Under the pieces are notes generated by a model. It was not told the DNA's origin. It did not search any database and saw nothing but the letters and a program-made list of their open reading frames with translations. Positions 10,192 through 19,922 of a DNA stretch of 64,000 nucleotides are shown in pieces. The position numbers were made by a program, and so were the translations under genes. This stretch comes from Fischerella sp. PCC 9431 (GTDB lineage Bacteria; Cyanobacteriota; Cyanobacteriia; Cyanobacteriales; Nostocaceae), in NCBI RefSeq assembly GCF_000447295.1, contig NZ_KE650771.1, forward strand, positions 5,477,559 through 5,541,558, read 5' to 3'. The stretch's first letter is position 1. Every line of letters begins with the position of its first letter.

Positions 10192-10824
10192 CTACTCTGT
10201 TATTACTTGAGTATTAATCACAAAATTACGTATTAACTCTAGCATTGATAGTTGGATTTCATGACCCATATCAAATTCATGATACTCTACTGCAATTCCC
10301 CGCGACTCTAGAGTTTCTTTAGCGTTGAGTGCGGCTCGTAATGGTACTACTTGATCATATCTGCCATGCATGATTAAAACTGGGGGTAGAGATTTTGCTA
10401 GCGATGTCTCCACAGCACCAGGATGTAAATAGCCACTCATGACAATTAAACCTGCTAAGGGCAACTTTAATCCTAGATCTAAAGTCATTGCCCCCCCTTG
10501 GGAAAAACCGCTTAAAATTGTCTGCGATAGCGGTACACCAGTGCGACTTTCTAAACTCAGCAACCAATCTCTGAGCAATTCCCGACTTTGTGTTAATCCC
10601 TCATACATATTTTCCGCACTCAGATCATACCAAGCTTTTCCGATAGGCGAATGTGGATGAGGAAAAGGTGCATTCGGAAATAGAAATTGATAATCAGGCA
10701 AATTAAAGTATGGTGCTAAAGGTACTAAATCTTCAGCATTTGCGCCCCAACCATGCAAAGCGACGATTAATCTTTCAGGTGCTTTTCCTGTTTTTGGGGG
10801 AACCTGAATAAATTCTAAAGACAG
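10192..10824 (-). CDS. Phospholipase/carboxylesterase-type serine hydrolase, start codon unclear
   Basis: An alpha/beta hydrolase of the acyl-protein thioesterase/YpfH-type carboxylesterase group: oxyanion motif LHGWGAN, nucleophile GFSQGG, aspartate in HGRYDQVVP and histidine in DMGHE. It hydrolyses short acyl esters; the natural substrate is unknown. The homologous region clearly begins upstream of the first ordinary start (TTG at 10758), because the in-frame codons before it read SLEFIQVPPKTGKAPERLIVA. That frame is open back to a stop at 10852-10854 but contains no ATG, GTG or TTG. The only ATG nearby (10838) is one base out of frame and hits a stop after seven codons. I give the CTG at 10824 as the left limit; a single-base deletion in the start region, or a sequencing error, is the simplest explanation. 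Confidence 0.8.
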   Translation of the reverse strand: MSLEFIQVPPKTGKAPERLIVALHGWGANAEDLVPLAPYFNLPDYQFLFPNAPFPHPHSPIGKAWYDLSAENMYEGLTQSRELLRDWLLSLESRTGVPLSQTILSGFSQGGAMTLDLGLKLPLAGLIVMSGYLHPGAVETSLAKSLPPVLIMHGRYDQVVPLRAALNAKETLESRGIAVEYHEFDMGHEIQLSMLELIRNFVINTQVITE

Positions 10825-11014
10825 ATATTTTCTCCCATGATTTAACTCTCTTTACTGATACTAATCAAATTATTGATCGTTTTATCCACTTTGACACAAG
10901 AAAGGCAGAAGGCGGCGGTCATCATGGGAAAATCCCACAACCAAACATGAAAATAGGACTCCTGATATATCAGTTTAGGGACGTACGTCCATACTTCCCT
11001 TGGAATCAACTCAT

Positions 11015-13243
11015 TTAAAACCTTTCATGGAACGTCCGCTTAATTACATCCAGCTGCTGTTCTCTTGTCAACTTAATAAAGTTCACTGCGTAACCAGACA
11101 CCCTGATCGTTAACTGTGGATATAATTCGGGATGATCCATCGCATCCATCAGCATCTCTCGATTCATAACGTTGACGTTGATGTGGTGTCCACCATCATG
11201 GAAGTATCCGTCAAGCATTCCCACAAGGTTGTTAATTCTGTCACCTTCAACTTTACCCAACGCCGATGGCACGATTGAAAAGGTATTAGAAATACCATCC
11301 TGAGAGTATTCGTAAGGTAATTTCGCAACCGATGCAAGAGATGCAACTGCACCCTTACTATCTCGTCCATGCATAGGATTTGCGCCTGGTGCAAAGGGTT
11401 CTCCCGCCTTTCTACCGTCAGGTGTGTTTCCTGTTTTCTTGCCATACACAACATTAGAAGTAATTGTTAAGACTGATTGTGTAGGTACGGCGTTACGGTA
11501 AGTCTTGTGTTTGCGGAGTTCTTTCATGAACCTGGTAACTAAATGCACCGCAATTTCATCAACTTGCTCGTCATTATTACCGTATTTCGGGAAATCTCCT
11601 GCAATTTCGTAATCTACTGCTAACCCAGCTTCGTTCCGCAATACTTTGACTTTGGCATATTTAATGGCAGACAAAGCATCTGTAACTACTGATAAACCAG
11701 CAATTCCACAGGCCATGGTACGGAAAACATCGCGATCGTGCAATGCCATTTCTAAGCGTTCATAACAGTATTTATCATGCATGTAGTGGATGACATTGAG
11801 GGTGTGAATGTAGGTTTTTGCCAACCACGCCATCATCCGTTCAAATTTTCTCCAAACCTCGTTGTACTCTAGATATTCTGAGGTAATCGGTGCTGTTTCT
11901 GGTGCGACTTGTTCACCTGATTTTTCATCCTTCCCGCCATTAATCGCGTATAGCAGACATTTTGCTAGGTTAACCCGTGCGCCAAAAAACTGCATCTGTT
12001 TACCAATTCGCATCGCTGAAACACAGCAGGCGATCGCATAATCATCACCCCAGTACAAACGCATGAGATCATCGTTTTCATACTGTATTGAACTAGTGTC
12101 AATGGAAACTTTAGTACAATAGCGTTTAAAGTTATCTGGTAAGCGTTCTGACCACAATACTGTTAAATTTGGCTCTGGTGCTGCCCCCAAAGTATATAAT
12201 GTATGTAACATGCGGAAGCTAGTTTTTGTCACCAAAGCTCTACCATCTTCCCCAATACCGCCCATGCATTCTGTCACCCAGGTAGGATCACCAGAAAACA
12301 ACTGGTTGTAGTCAGGAGTTCGCAAGAAACGCACCATCCGCAACTTCATCACAAAATGGTCAATGATTTCTTGCAATTGCGCTTCCGTAATCACGCCTGT
12401 TTGCAAATCCCGTTCAAAGTAAATATCAAGGAATGTGGAAATTCTGCCAATCGACATCGCCGCGCCATTTTGTTCTTTTACCGCCCCTAAGTAGGCAAAA
12501 TAAAGCCACTGTACAGCTTCTTTGGCGTTTGCGGCTGGGTGACTAATATCACAACCATAGCTAGCAGCCATGTCTTTGAGTTCAAACAGCGCCTTGATTT
12601 GTTCCGAAATTTCTTCTCGCAGACGAATTGTCTCTTCGTCCATCACTTCCAAATCCAAAGATTCCAGCTGCGCTTTCTTATCTTCAATCAGACTATCAAC
12701 ACCGTACAATGCTACACGCCGATAATCGCCGATAATACGTCCACGTCCATAAGCATCTGGTAATCCGGTTATAATTCCAGAATGCCGTGCCAAGCGCATT
12801 TCGCGAGTGTAGGCATCAAATACACCATCGTTGTGGGTTTTACGATACTTGGTAAATATCTCTGCGGTTTGTAGGCTTAAGTGATAACCGTATGCTTCTA
12901 AAGAGTCTTTAACTACACGAATTCCACCAAACGGCATAATTGCACGTTTAAGGGGTTTGTCAGTTTGTAACCCAACTATTTGTTCAAGTTCGCGGTTGAT
13001 ATAACCTGGATGATGAGAAGTAATGGTTGAAACAACTTCAGTGTCAGTATCTAAAATTCCTTTTTCTCGCTCAATCGTCATTAAATCTTTAACTTGATGC
13101 CAAAGTTCGTTGGTGCGTTCAGTTGCGTTTGTTAAAAAAGATGCATCGCCTGTGTAAGGTGTATAGTTGTGCTGGATGAAGTCACGTACATTGATTTCTT
13201 TCATCCATTTACCAGTTTTAAAATTATGCCATTGTGCCAACAT
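11015..13243 (-). CDS. pflB: Pyruvate formate-lyase (formate C-acetyltransferase)
   Basis: A 742-residue glycyl-radical enzyme matching bacterial PflB over its full length ([19 protein letters not shown] at the N-terminus). The catalytic cysteine pair is C406-C407 in [11 protein letters not shown] and the glycyl-radical site is G717 in RVSGYA near the C-terminus. It splits pyruvate plus CoA into acetyl-CoA and formate under anoxia and is switched on by PflA, encoded about 6 kb away on the same strand. Acetyl-CoA would pass to AdhE and the ADP-forming ligase at the left end. The gene is divergent from rbcL across a roughly 900-bp region. The enzyme is oxygen sensitive, which fits expression in the dark or in micro-oxic cells. 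Confidence 0.97.
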   Translation of the reverse strand: MLAQWHNFKTGKWMKEINVRDFIQHNYTPYTGDASFLTNATERTNELWHQVKDLMTIEREKGILDTDTEVVSTITSHHPGYINRELEQIVGLQTDKPLKRAIMPFGGIRVVKDSLEAYGYHLSLQTAEIFTKYRKTHNDGVFDAYTREMRLARHSGIITGLPDAYGRGRIIGDYRRVALYGVDSLIEDKKAQLESLDLEVMDEETIRLREEISEQIKALFELKDMAASYGCDISHPAANAKEAVQWLYFAYLGAVKEQNGAAMSIGRISTFLDIYFERDLQTGVITEAQLQEIIDHFVMKLRMVRFLRTPDYNQLFSGDPTWVTECMGGIGEDGRALVTKTSFRMLHTLYTLGAAPEPNLTVLWSERLPDNFKRYCTKVSIDTSSIQYENDDLMRLYWGDDYAIACCVSAMRIGKQMQFFGARVNLAKCLLYAINGGKDEKSGEQVAPETAPITSEYLEYNEVWRKFERMMAWLAKTYIHTLNVIHYMHDKYCYERLEMALHDRDVFRTMACGIAGLSVVTDALSAIKYAKVKVLRNEAGLAVDYEIAGDFPKYGNNDEQVDEIAVHLVTRFMKELRKHKTYRNAVPTQSVLTITSNVVYGKKTGNTPDGRKAGEPFAPGANPMHGRDSKGAVASLASVAKLPYEYSQDGISNTFSIVPSALGKVEGDRINNLVGMLDGYFHDGGHHINVNVMNREMLMDAMDHPELYPQLTIRVSGYAVNFIKLTREQQLDVIKRTFHERF

Positions 13244-14155
13244 ATAATTAATATCCCTCAGTTCACAAAGCTATTATTTTGGAAACGCTTATTTATCTTG
13301 CTTGGGATAATAGTTGCCAGTGTGGTTATTCTTGATGTTGAACCTAGAACTTGTCTCTAGGTTTAGTTATACGCCAAGAATTTGAGGAAATTGTGAGGAT
13401 ATATGTAGGATAATTGTTAAATAAAATACATTAATAAATTTTAGACACTGATAAACTGTCTAGGTGTATCGGTGTCCGTCATTTTCATAAACTTTTTCCA
13501 AAGTTGATGCGATCGCACAGTATGAAAATATAACAAAATGTAACAATATTAGCTTTAGTAACCTTGTATGAGTTAATAGCGATCGCCAGTGCCTAAGTAC
13601 TACTGAGAGTTATGAGATTGCTATATATAACCGATAATGACTTTCTGTAAAGCAAATGTAACATAATGTTGAAATTATTCTTTAATAAGAAATTCAAATA
13701 TAAAAGTTAAAAAGTTCCAAAGGATAACTTATTACATTCTTGATATATTGTGAAACAAGTTACAAATTACGTGGTGTGCAATGAAGTCTTGAGTTCACCA
13801 CTCTTTTAGATTAAGAACAAAATTTAGGGGAGTGCGAGCAACAGCTAGGTAAATAAAATTTTATTCCTGGAAAAAGGGGAACATAACACCGTACAATAGA
13901 GCGTGCCTACAACGCAAGTACACTGGTGAAAAAGTTTCCCCACAATTCTTAGGGGTGAATGCTCCAGTCCAGACTTATGAGAATTTCCACCAAATCTCCT
14001 AAGTCGAAAAACCACTAACCTTAGTCAAAGACAACCCAAAAACACCAAAATGTTCCGAATCTTTTTGTTGTTTGGGGGAAAAAAGGCCAAGGTTTAGAGG
14101 AAGTTGCACGCGGCGTGGTTTGTAAGTAGAAAGAGTGACTTCTTGGAAGGGAATT
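13244..14155. promoter_or_regulatory. Divergent pflB-rbcL intergenic region with long rbcL leader
   Basis: This 0.9-kb AT-rich stretch has no convincing ORF. It separates two divergently read genes, so it must carry both promoters. Cyanobacterial rbcL transcripts usually have long leaders, which fits. Visible elements are two GCGATCGC octamers (near 13510 and 13580), an inverted repeat at 14035-14077 (CCCAAAAACACCAAAA against TTTTGTTGTTTGGGG) that could form a leader hairpin, and a ribosome-binding site GGAAGGGA at about 14145-14152. I looked for the NtcA palindrome GTA-N8-TAC and did not find a convincing one. Transcription starts cannot be placed. Confidence 0.6.
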
Positions 14156-15586
14156 ATGTCTTACGCTCAAACGAATACTCAGACAAAGTCTGGGTATCAA
14201 GCCGGGGTTAAAGATTACAGACTAACTTACTACACCCCAGATTACACACCTAAAGATACAGATATTCTGGCGGCATTCCGGATGACTCCCCAACCCGGAG
14301 TTCCCCCCGAAGAAGCAGGTGCTGCTGTGGCGGCTGAATCTTCCACTGGTACCTGGACTACCGTATGGACTGACTTGCTGACCGACCTAGATCGCTACAA
14401 AGGTCGTTGTTACGATATCGAACCCGTTCGTGGCGAGGACAACCAGTACATTGCTTACGTAGCTTATCCTCTAGACTTGTTTGAGGAAGGCTCTGTAACC
14501 AACATGTTGACCTCAATTGTCGGTAACGTATTCGGTTTCAAAGCTTTACGGGCGCTGCGTCTGGAAGACTTGCGGATTCCAGTTGCTTACCTCAAGACTT
14601 TCCAAGGTCCTCCCCACGGTATCCAAGTTGAGCGTGACAAATTAAACAAATACGGTCGTCCTTTGTTGGGTTGTACCATTAAGCCCAAACTCGGTTTATC
14701 TGCGAAGAACTACGGACGTGCAGTATACGAGTGCTTGCGCGGTGGTTTGGACTTCACCAAAGACGACGAAAATATTAACTCCCAACCTTTCCAACGTTGG
14801 CGCGATCGCTTTTTGTTTGTAGCTGATGCAATTCATAAAGCCCAAGCAGAAACAGGCGAAATCAAAGGTCACTACCTGAACGTTACCGCTCCTACCTGCG
14901 AAGAAATGCTGAAACGGGCTGAGTTTGCAAAAGAACTCAAAATGCCCATCATCATGCATGACTACCTAACCGCAGGTTTCACCGCCAATACAACTTTGGC
15001 TAGATGGTGTCGCGACAACGGTCTATTGCTCCACATCCACCGAGCGATGCACGCGGTTATTGACCGTCAAAAGAACCACGGTATCCACTTCCGTGTTTTG
15101 GCTAAGACTCTACGGATGTCTGGTGGAGATCATATTCACACTGGTACGGTGGTCGGTAAGCTAGAGGGTGAGCGCGGTATTACAATGGGCTTCGTTGACC
15201 TGCTGCGCGAAAACTATGTTGAGCAAGACAAATCTCGCGGTATTTACTTCACCCAAGATTGGGCTTCTATGCCTGGTGTAATGGCAGTTGCTTCTGGTGG
15301 TATCCACGTATGGCACATGCCAGCATTGGTAGAAATCTTTGGTGATGATTCCGTACTGCAATTCGGTGGTGGTACACTCGGACACCCCTGGGGTAATGCT
15401 CCTGGTGCAACCGCAAACCGTGTTGCTTTGGAAGCTTGTATTCAAGCTCGTAACGAAGGTCGCAACTTGGCTCGCGAAGGTAACGACGTTATCCGTGAAG
15501 CTGCTAAGTGGTCTCCTGAGTTGGCTGCTGCTTGCGAACTGTGGAAAGAAATCAAGTTCGAGTTCGAGGCCATGGATACCGTCTGA
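14156..15586 (+). CDS. rbcL: RuBisCO large subunit (form IB)
   Basis: A 476-residue form IB large subunit. Hallmarks are [18 protein letters not shown] at the N-terminus, the catalytic-loop region [16 protein letters not shown], the carbamylated-lysine motif [16 protein letters not shown] and the loop 6 region GKLEGERG. It carboxylates ribulose-1,5-bisphosphate in the Calvin cycle within carboxysomes. The ATG at 14156 ([15 protein letters not shown]) follows a GGAAGGGA site by four bases; an in-frame GTG at 14135 is unlikely. It is followed by rbcX and rbcS in the usual cyanobacterial order, and RuBisCO activase lies 2 kb downstream. Confidence 0.99.
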   Translation: MSYAQTNTQTKSGYQAGVKDYRLTYYTPDYTPKDTDILAAFRMTPQPGVPPEEAGAAVAAESSTGTWTTVWTDLLTDLDRYKGRCYDIEPVRGEDNQYIAYVAYPLDLFEEGSVTNMLTSIVGNVFGFKALRALRLEDLRIPVAYLKTFQGPPHGIQVERDKLNKYGRPLLGCTIKPKLGLSAKNYGRAVYECLRGGLDFTKDDENINSQPFQRWRDRFLFVADAIHKAQAETGEIKGHYLNVTAPTCEEMLKRAEFAKELKMPIIMHDYLTAGFTANTTLARWCRDNGLLLHIHRAMHAVIDRQKNHGIHFRVLAKTLRMSGGDHIHTGTVVGKLEGERGITMGFVDLLRENYVEQDKSRGIYFTQDWASMPGVMAVASGGIHVWHMPALVEIFGDDSVLQFGGGTLGHPWGNAPGATANRVALEACIQARNEGRNLAREGNDVIREAAKWSPELAAACELWKEIKFEFEAMDTV

Positions 15587-15593
15587 TCTTCAA

Positions 15594-15670
15594 GTAAAAA
15601 GTAAAAAGGTAAAAGGTAAAAGAAAATCACTCTTCCTTCTTTTGACTTTTTACTTTTAACTTTTTACTTA
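15594..15670 (+). repeat. Intercistronic A/T hairpin repeat between rbcL and rbcX
   Basis: AAGTAAAAAGTAAAAAGG on the left is mirrored by CTTTTTACTTTTAACTTTTTACTT on the right, giving a long imperfect stem between rbcL and rbcX. Similar GTAAAAAGG/CTTTTTAC units are common dispersed repeats in filamentous cyanobacteria. It could stabilise the rbcL message 3' end or reduce read-through into rbcX/rbcS; this is inference. Confidence 0.6.
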
Positions 15671-15689
15671 TAAGGGGCTGGGGTCAAGC

Positions 15690-16091
15690 ATGAACATTAA
15701 ACAAATTGCGAAGGACACAGCCAAGACGCTGCAAAGCTACCTGACTTATCAGGCAGTTAGGACGGTGTTGGCTCAACTCAGTGAAACCAATCCTCCCTTG
15801 GCATATTGGCTGCACAAATTTTCTGCACAAGACAAAATCCAGGACGGAGAGGCTTACATTGAAGAACTTTTCCGAGAAAAGCCGGATTTAGCATTGCGGA
15901 TTATGACAGTCAGAGAACACATAGCGGAGGAAGTCACCGAATTCTTACCGGAAATGGTTCGTGCTGGTATCCTACAAGCCAATATGGAACACCGCCGCCA
16001 GCATCTTGAGCGAATAACGCAGTTAAACCAGTCAAACCCCAGTACCGAATCAGAACAGCAAGCAACTTCAGATCCAAACAGTGAACAGTAA
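15690..16091 (+). CDS. rbcX: RuBisCO assembly chaperone RbcX
   Basis: A 133-residue, almost wholly helical protein with the RbcX signature (IAKDTAKTLQSYLTYQAVRTV, ETNPPLAYWLHKFS, EAYIEELFREKPDLALRIMTVREHIAEEV). RbcX dimers bind the C-terminal tail of folded RbcL and drive assembly of the L8 core before RbcS joins. The core ends around residue 115; the remaining Q/S/E-rich tail looks disordered. A GGGGCTGGGG stretch upstream provides the ribosome-binding site. Its position between rbcL and rbcS is the standard arrangement. Confidence 0.97.
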   Translation: MNIKQIAKDTAKTLQSYLTYQAVRTVLAQLSETNPPLAYWLHKFSAQDKIQDGEAYIEELFREKPDLALRIMTVREHIAEEVTEFLPEMVRAGILQANMEHRRQHLERITQLNQSNPSTESEQQATSDPNSEQ

Positions 16092-16185
16092 TTATCATTA
16101 ACTGAATAATTGTACAGAAGCGATTCATCGCGTCTCTAACTGATCACTGGTAACTAATGTCAACCGCAATAATTATCATTTAGCT

Positions 16186-16521
16186 ATGCAAACTCTACCA
16201 AAAGAGCGTCGTTACGAAACCCTTTCTTACCTTCCTCCCCTCACCGATGCTCAAATTTCCAAGCAGATCCAGTACATTCTGAATCAAGGCTATATTCCAG
16301 CAATTGAGTTCAACGAATCTTCTGAGCCTACTGTATACTACTGGACATTGTGGAAACTGCCTTTGTTCAGCGCTAGAAGCACTCAAGAAGTATTGAGCGA
16401 AGTACAAGCTTGTCGTTCTCAGTATGGTAACTGCTTCATCCGTGTTGTTGGCTTTGACAACATCAAACAGTGCCAAGTTCTCAGCTTTATTGTTCACAAG
16501 CCCAATAGCAGCAGATACTAA
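16186..16521 (+). CDS. rbcS: RuBisCO small subunit
   Basis: A 111-residue small subunit ([50 protein letters not shown]), the normal length for cyanobacterial RbcS, which lacks the plant transit peptide. It caps the L8 core to give the L8S8 holoenzyme. It is the last gene of the rbcLXS unit and is followed by a clear hairpin terminator. The same fold recurs as the tail domain of RuBisCO activase at 17582-18835. Confidence 0.98.
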   Translation: MQTLPKERRYETLSYLPPLTDAQISKQIQYILNQGYIPAIEFNESSEPTVYYWTLWKLPLFSARSTQEVLSEVQACRSQYGNCFIRVVGFDNIKQCQVLSFIVHKPNSSRY

Positions 16522-16559
16522 AGCTAATAAATTGTGAGTAATTAATATATTCCCTCAAC

Positions 16560-16592
16560 AAGAGAGGTAGAGTAAACTACCTCTCTTATTTA
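16560..16592 (+). terminator. Hairpin terminator after rbcLXS
   Basis: AAGAGAGGTAG and CTACCTCTCTT form an 11-bp perfect stem with a short AGTAAA loop, followed by ATTTA. It lies 39 bases after the rbcS stop and before the convergent gene at 16611-17423, so it may serve both strands. Confidence 0.8.
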
Positions 16593-16610
16593 CTGAAAAG
16601 TATTTGGTTG

Positions 16611-17423
16611 TTAGTCGTTAGTCGTTTTCTCAGTCGCGACCTTCTGAACAAGTTGAACATCTATATCTAATGCCTTAGCTATTTGTTCTACAGTCAAACC
16701 TAGTGTTAGTAACTGAGGTATTGTTTCTAACTTACCCTCTTGTTTACCCTCTTGTTTACCCTCTTGCTTACCTTCCTCAAAAGCTTCCTGATATACCCGT
16801 GTTTGCTTTAATTCACCTAGTCCCAACATTTTCTCTATCTCCTCCCGGCTCAGGCGCGGAAATTTATAGACTATGATCGTTTCTATCAATTGTATGAGTT
16901 CTCGTTGAGTAACTTGATTCTCTATCTGTTGTTGAGCAGAAGTGATTATCTCCCTGGCTTTTGTTGTCGTAGTGTCTTGTGGTTCTACAATTAATTTAAC
17001 AGTTTCAATTCCAAGAGATGACTCTGTTGTTGAGGTTAGTTGATCTAGATAAACACGATTTACCCGTTGAGAATCGAGTAATTCAATGTAGCGTTGTGTT
17101 TCTCCCGTATCTACACCGCTACTGGGGAATATCACTACACCGCGCCAGTTGTTTGTTAATTCAGTTTTATCAAGATAATTAAAAACTTCAGTAAAGAAGC
17201 GAGAATAGAATTTTTTATCAGGTTGAAACTGAACTTCACTAAAGTATATAGGTAGTTCTGTGGAATTGGGAAGAAAAACGCCATCTATTCTAAATGACAG
17301 TTGTTTGACTTCAACGGAAGAAAATTGATAAACATTAGCAAGTTGGGGTGGTTGTTGGATGAGTTCAAAGAAGATGCTAGGAAAGCTTTGGAAAAGACGA
17401 TAAAAAATACTATCAGTTTTCAC
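16611..17423 (-). CDS. DUF2887 / Rpn-type PD-(D/E)XK nuclease-like protein
   Basis: A 270-residue protein of the cyanobacterially expanded DUF2887 family, related to recombination-promoting Rpn nucleases. Diagnostic pieces are FYRLFQSFPSIFFELI, VEVKQLSFRIDGVF, the EVQFQ motif that carries acidic/glutamine active-site residues, and SRFFTEVFNYL. Residues about 215-228 are a GKQE repeat encoded by short direct DNA repeats, then a helical tail. Such genes are numerous and mobile in filamentous cyanobacteria; a role in recombination or defence is inferred from family members. It is read against the Calvin-cycle genes and sits between rbcS and rca, so it looks like an insertion into an otherwise photosynthetic locus. 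Confidence 0.85.
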   Translation of the reverse strand: MKTDSIFYRLFQSFPSIFFELIQQPPQLANVYQFSSVEVKQLSFRIDGVFLPNSTELPIYFSEVQFQPDKKFYSRFFTEVFNYLDKTELTNNWRGVVIFPSSGVDTGETQRYIELLDSQRVNRVYLDQLTSTTESSLGIETVKLIVEPQDTTTTKAREIITSAQQQIENQVTQRELIQLIETIIVYKFPRLSREEIEKMLGLGELKQTRVYQEAFEEGKQEGKQEGKQEGKLETIPQLLTLGLTVEQIAKALDIDVQLVQKVATEKTTND

Positions 17424-17581
17424 AAATGAATATTTTGAAGTTAATTAAGCCATCTTAATCACAAATAATCATAAAAATAAATACATAAAAATAAATACTT
17501 ATCTATCTCTGAAGAATAGTGACAGATAGTCACAAAAAAAATTAACATACTTTTCAGATATTTTATCTATCCCCAAGGTTT

Positions 17582-18835
17582 ATGAGTTACTACATTGCTC
17601 CACGCTTTATGGACAAACTTGCTGTTCACATCACCAAAAACTTTCTTGATATCCCTGGTGTCAGAGTACCTTTGATTTTAGGTATTCATGGACGTAAAGG
17701 AGAAGGTAAATCTTTTCAATGTGAGTTAGTTTTTGAAAGAATGGGTGTAGAAGTAACTCACATTTCCGGTGGAGAATTAGAAAGTCCAGATGCTGGAGAT
17801 CCAGCACGACTAATTCGTCTACGCTATCGAGAAACCGCAGAATTAATCAAAGTGCGCGGTAAAATGTGCGTCATTATGATTAATGATTTAGATGCGGGTG
17901 CTGGACGTTTTGATGAGGGTACGCAATACACAGTCAACACCCAATTAGTAAACGCCACACTGATGAATATTGCTGATAATCCTACTGATGTGCAGTTGCC
18001 TGGTAGCTATGATGCTACACCATTACATCGTGTACCAATTATTGTTACAGGAAATGATTTCTCTACTTTGTATGCGCCATTAATTCGTGATGGTCGGATG
18101 GAGAAATTTTATTGGGAACCAGACCGAGATGACAAAATAGGAATTGTGGGCGGAATTTTTAGTGAAGATGGACTTTCGCAACGGGAAATAGAACAACTTG
18201 TTGATACTTTCTTGAATCAGTCTATCGACTTTTTTAGTGCTTTGCGATCACGCATTTACGACGAACAAATCCGCAAGTTTATTCATGATGTTGGAATTGA
18301 AAGTATCTCAATGCGCGTAGTCAACAGTTTAGAAGGACCACCTCAATTTAGAAAACCTAATTTTAGTCTGTCTCATTTAATTGAGATGGGTAACTTTATG
18401 GTAGGAGAACAACAGCGCGTTCTGACTTCTCAGCTAGTCACCGAGTACAATCGCGGTTTGTATTCCCGTAATCCTCAATCTGATGCACCGACACAAACGA
18501 ATCAATCTGTTAGCGAGCGTGATAACGGCTATCAAAAATCACACTCTAATAATACTCATCTCACCCTGGAAACCCAAGGACAAATACGTGAAATACTATC
18601 ACAGGGTTACAAAATTGGTATTGAACACGTAGATGAACGCCGTTTCCGTACAGGTTCATGGCAAAGTTGTGCTGTTGGTAAAATCGATGCTGAATCTGAT
18701 GCTATCTCTACTATCGAATCTTGTCTAGCGGAATACACTGGCGAGTATGTGCGCTTAGTAGGAGTTGACCCAAAAAATAAACGTCGCGTAATGGAAACAA
18801 TTATTCAGCGTCCGAATGGGAAAGTAAATAATTAG
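17582..18835 (+). CDS. rca: RuBisCO activase with C-terminal small-subunit-like domain
   Basis: A 417-residue AAA+ protein. Residues about 1-290 hold the ATPase core (Walker A GRKGEGKSF, Walker B CVIMINDLDAG, IIVTGNDFSTLYAPLIRDGRMEKFYW). A linker of about 40 polar residues leads to a C-terminal domain (about 328-410, LTLETQGQIREILSQGYKIGIEHVD) that resembles RbcS, the SSUL domain. Cyanobacterial activases of this type use SSUL to bind RuBisCO and enter carboxysomes, and the ATPase part removes inhibitory sugar phosphates. It lies downstream of rbcLXS but is separated from it by an opposite-strand gene, so it is transcribed on its own. This architecture is typical of heterocyst-forming strains. 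Confidence 0.96.
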   Translation: MSYYIAPRFMDKLAVHITKNFLDIPGVRVPLILGIHGRKGEGKSFQCELVFERMGVEVTHISGGELESPDAGDPARLIRLRYRETAELIKVRGKMCVIMINDLDAGAGRFDEGTQYTVNTQLVNATLMNIADNPTDVQLPGSYDATPLHRVPIIVTGNDFSTLYAPLIRDGRMEKFYWEPDRDDKIGIVGGIFSEDGLSQREIEQLVDTFLNQSIDFFSALRSRIYDEQIRKFIHDVGIESISMRVVNSLEGPPQFRKPNFSLSHLIEMGNFMVGEQQRVLTSQLVTEYNRGLYSRNPQSDAPTQTNQSVSERDNGYQKSHSNNTHLTLETQGQIREILSQGYKIGIEHVDERRFRTGSWQSCAVGKIDAESDAISTIESCLAEYTGEYVRLVGVDPKNKRRVMETIIQRPNGKVNN

Positions 18836-18837
18836 TT

Positions 18838-18978
18838 AATCGTCAATGGTCAATGGTCAATGGTCATTGGTCATTGGTCATTTGTCATTAGTTATTCTTC
18901 CCCTTGTCTCCCTTGTCTCCCTTGTCCTCCTTGTCCCCCTTGTCTCCCTTGTCCTCCTTGTCCCCCCTTTCCCCCTCA
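18838..18978. repeat. Tandem simple repeats after rca
   Basis: Two blocks: four to six copies of a GTCAATGGTCAATG/GTCATTG heptamer-like unit, then about nine copies of CCTTGTCTCC / CCTTGTCCTC. Both recur elsewhere (36180, 56735), so they are dispersed short tandem repeats, not genes. Confidence 0.85.
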
Positions 18979-19782
18979 CTGGAGTTTCAAAAACTTCTCT
19001 AAGGCGGCTACCATGCTAGGAGGCCAGCGACGGATATTTTTTACCCAGTTGATATCTTTATATCGGGTGTCAAGTCCGTAGGCTGCTACCCAGTTACTTT
19101 CCGCCTCTCCTCTTTGTCCATTTACCCAAAGAGCGGCTGTGAGTGCAGCCCGTGTGTCAGCAAAATTAGGGTATTTGCGGACTATATTTTTCATTTCTCG
19201 AATAGCTTTGTCTATTTGACCAGTTTCATACAAAACTAAAGCATAATTACCACGAGCAATGACTAAATTTGGGGATATGGCCATTGATTTTTGGTAGTCA
19301 GCAATTGCTTCTTCCCATTCACCCAAACCTGCTTTGGCTGTACCACGATTGTTATAAGCCATCGCATCCTTGGGATCAACTTCTAATATATGATTGTAAT
19401 CTGCGATCGCTTCTTCCCATCTTCCCAAAGCTTCCAGGGCTGTACCACGATTTAAATATGGATCTGTGACATCAGGAGCAAGTTCTATAGCTTTGTTAAA
19501 ATCTGCTAGCGCTTCTTGCAATTTATTCTGACTCACCCTAGAGTTTCCTCGGTTACTCCAAATCGCTGCATTCTCTGGGAACCTTTCAATAATTTCTGTC
19601 CAGTACTGTTCAGCCTTGGCAAAATCCCCTTTACTTGTCGCGACAAAAGCTGATTTTGCTAAGTTATCCCATTTTTGTATTTCTTCTGGCGTGAAGTTTG
19701 GCGTTTGAGGTTGGGCGATGACTGCTTCACTCCAACCAAAAATCAGCAGCAAACTCAACAAAATCACAAATAATTTCATCAT
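18976..19782 (-). CDS. Secreted or membrane-anchored TPR protein
   Basis: A 268-residue protein with a cleavable-looking signal peptide (MMKLFVILLSLLLIFGWSEAVIAQ; probable cleavage after AIVAQ-like residues at about 23-24) followed by at least four TPR units, visible as AAIWSNRGNSR, DPYLNRGTALEALGRWEEAIADYN, MAYNNRGTAKAGLGEWEEAIADYQ and VIARGNYALVLYETGQIDKAI. TPR proteins in the thylakoid lumen or periplasm often serve photosystem assembly, but nothing in the sequence fixes a partner. The C-terminus (NIRRWPPSMVAALEKFLKL) is conserved in cyanobacterial homologues as I recall. M1 or M2 may be the start. It ends inside the simple repeats that follow rca. Confidence 0.85.
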   Translation of the reverse strand: MMKLFVILLSLLLIFGWSEAVIAQPQTPNFTPEEIQKWDNLAKSAFVATSKGDFAKAEQYWTEIIERFPENAAIWSNRGNSRVSQNKLQEALADFNKAIELAPDVTDPYLNRGTALEALGRWEEAIADYNHILEVDPKDAMAYNNRGTAKAGLGEWEEAIADYQKSMAISPNLVIARGNYALVLYETGQIDKAIREMKNIVRKYPNFADTRAALTAALWVNGQRGEAESNWVAAYGLDTRYKDINWVKNIRRWPPSMVAALEKFLKLQ

Positions 19783-19920
19783 CGGGGATAGGGGATTAGG
19801 GATAGGGGATAGGGGAGCGGGAGGATAAGGGAGCAGGGAGCAGGAGAGGAAAGAAATAACTATTGCCCGATCCCCAATTCCCGATTCCCGATCCCTGATC
19901 CCCTATCTCCGAGCCCCAGT
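19783..19920. repeat. G-rich simple repeats between TPR gene and ruvB
   Basis: GGGGATAGGGGATTAGGGATA iterations followed by CCCGATTCCCGATCCC iterations form a self-complementary low-complexity spacer. No ORF or promoter was recognised within it. Confidence 0.75.
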
Positions 19921-19922
19921 TC

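Noticed and set aside
13244..14155. NtcA binding site in the rbcL promoter region
   Set aside because: No convincing GTA-N8-TAC was found on either strand by eye.
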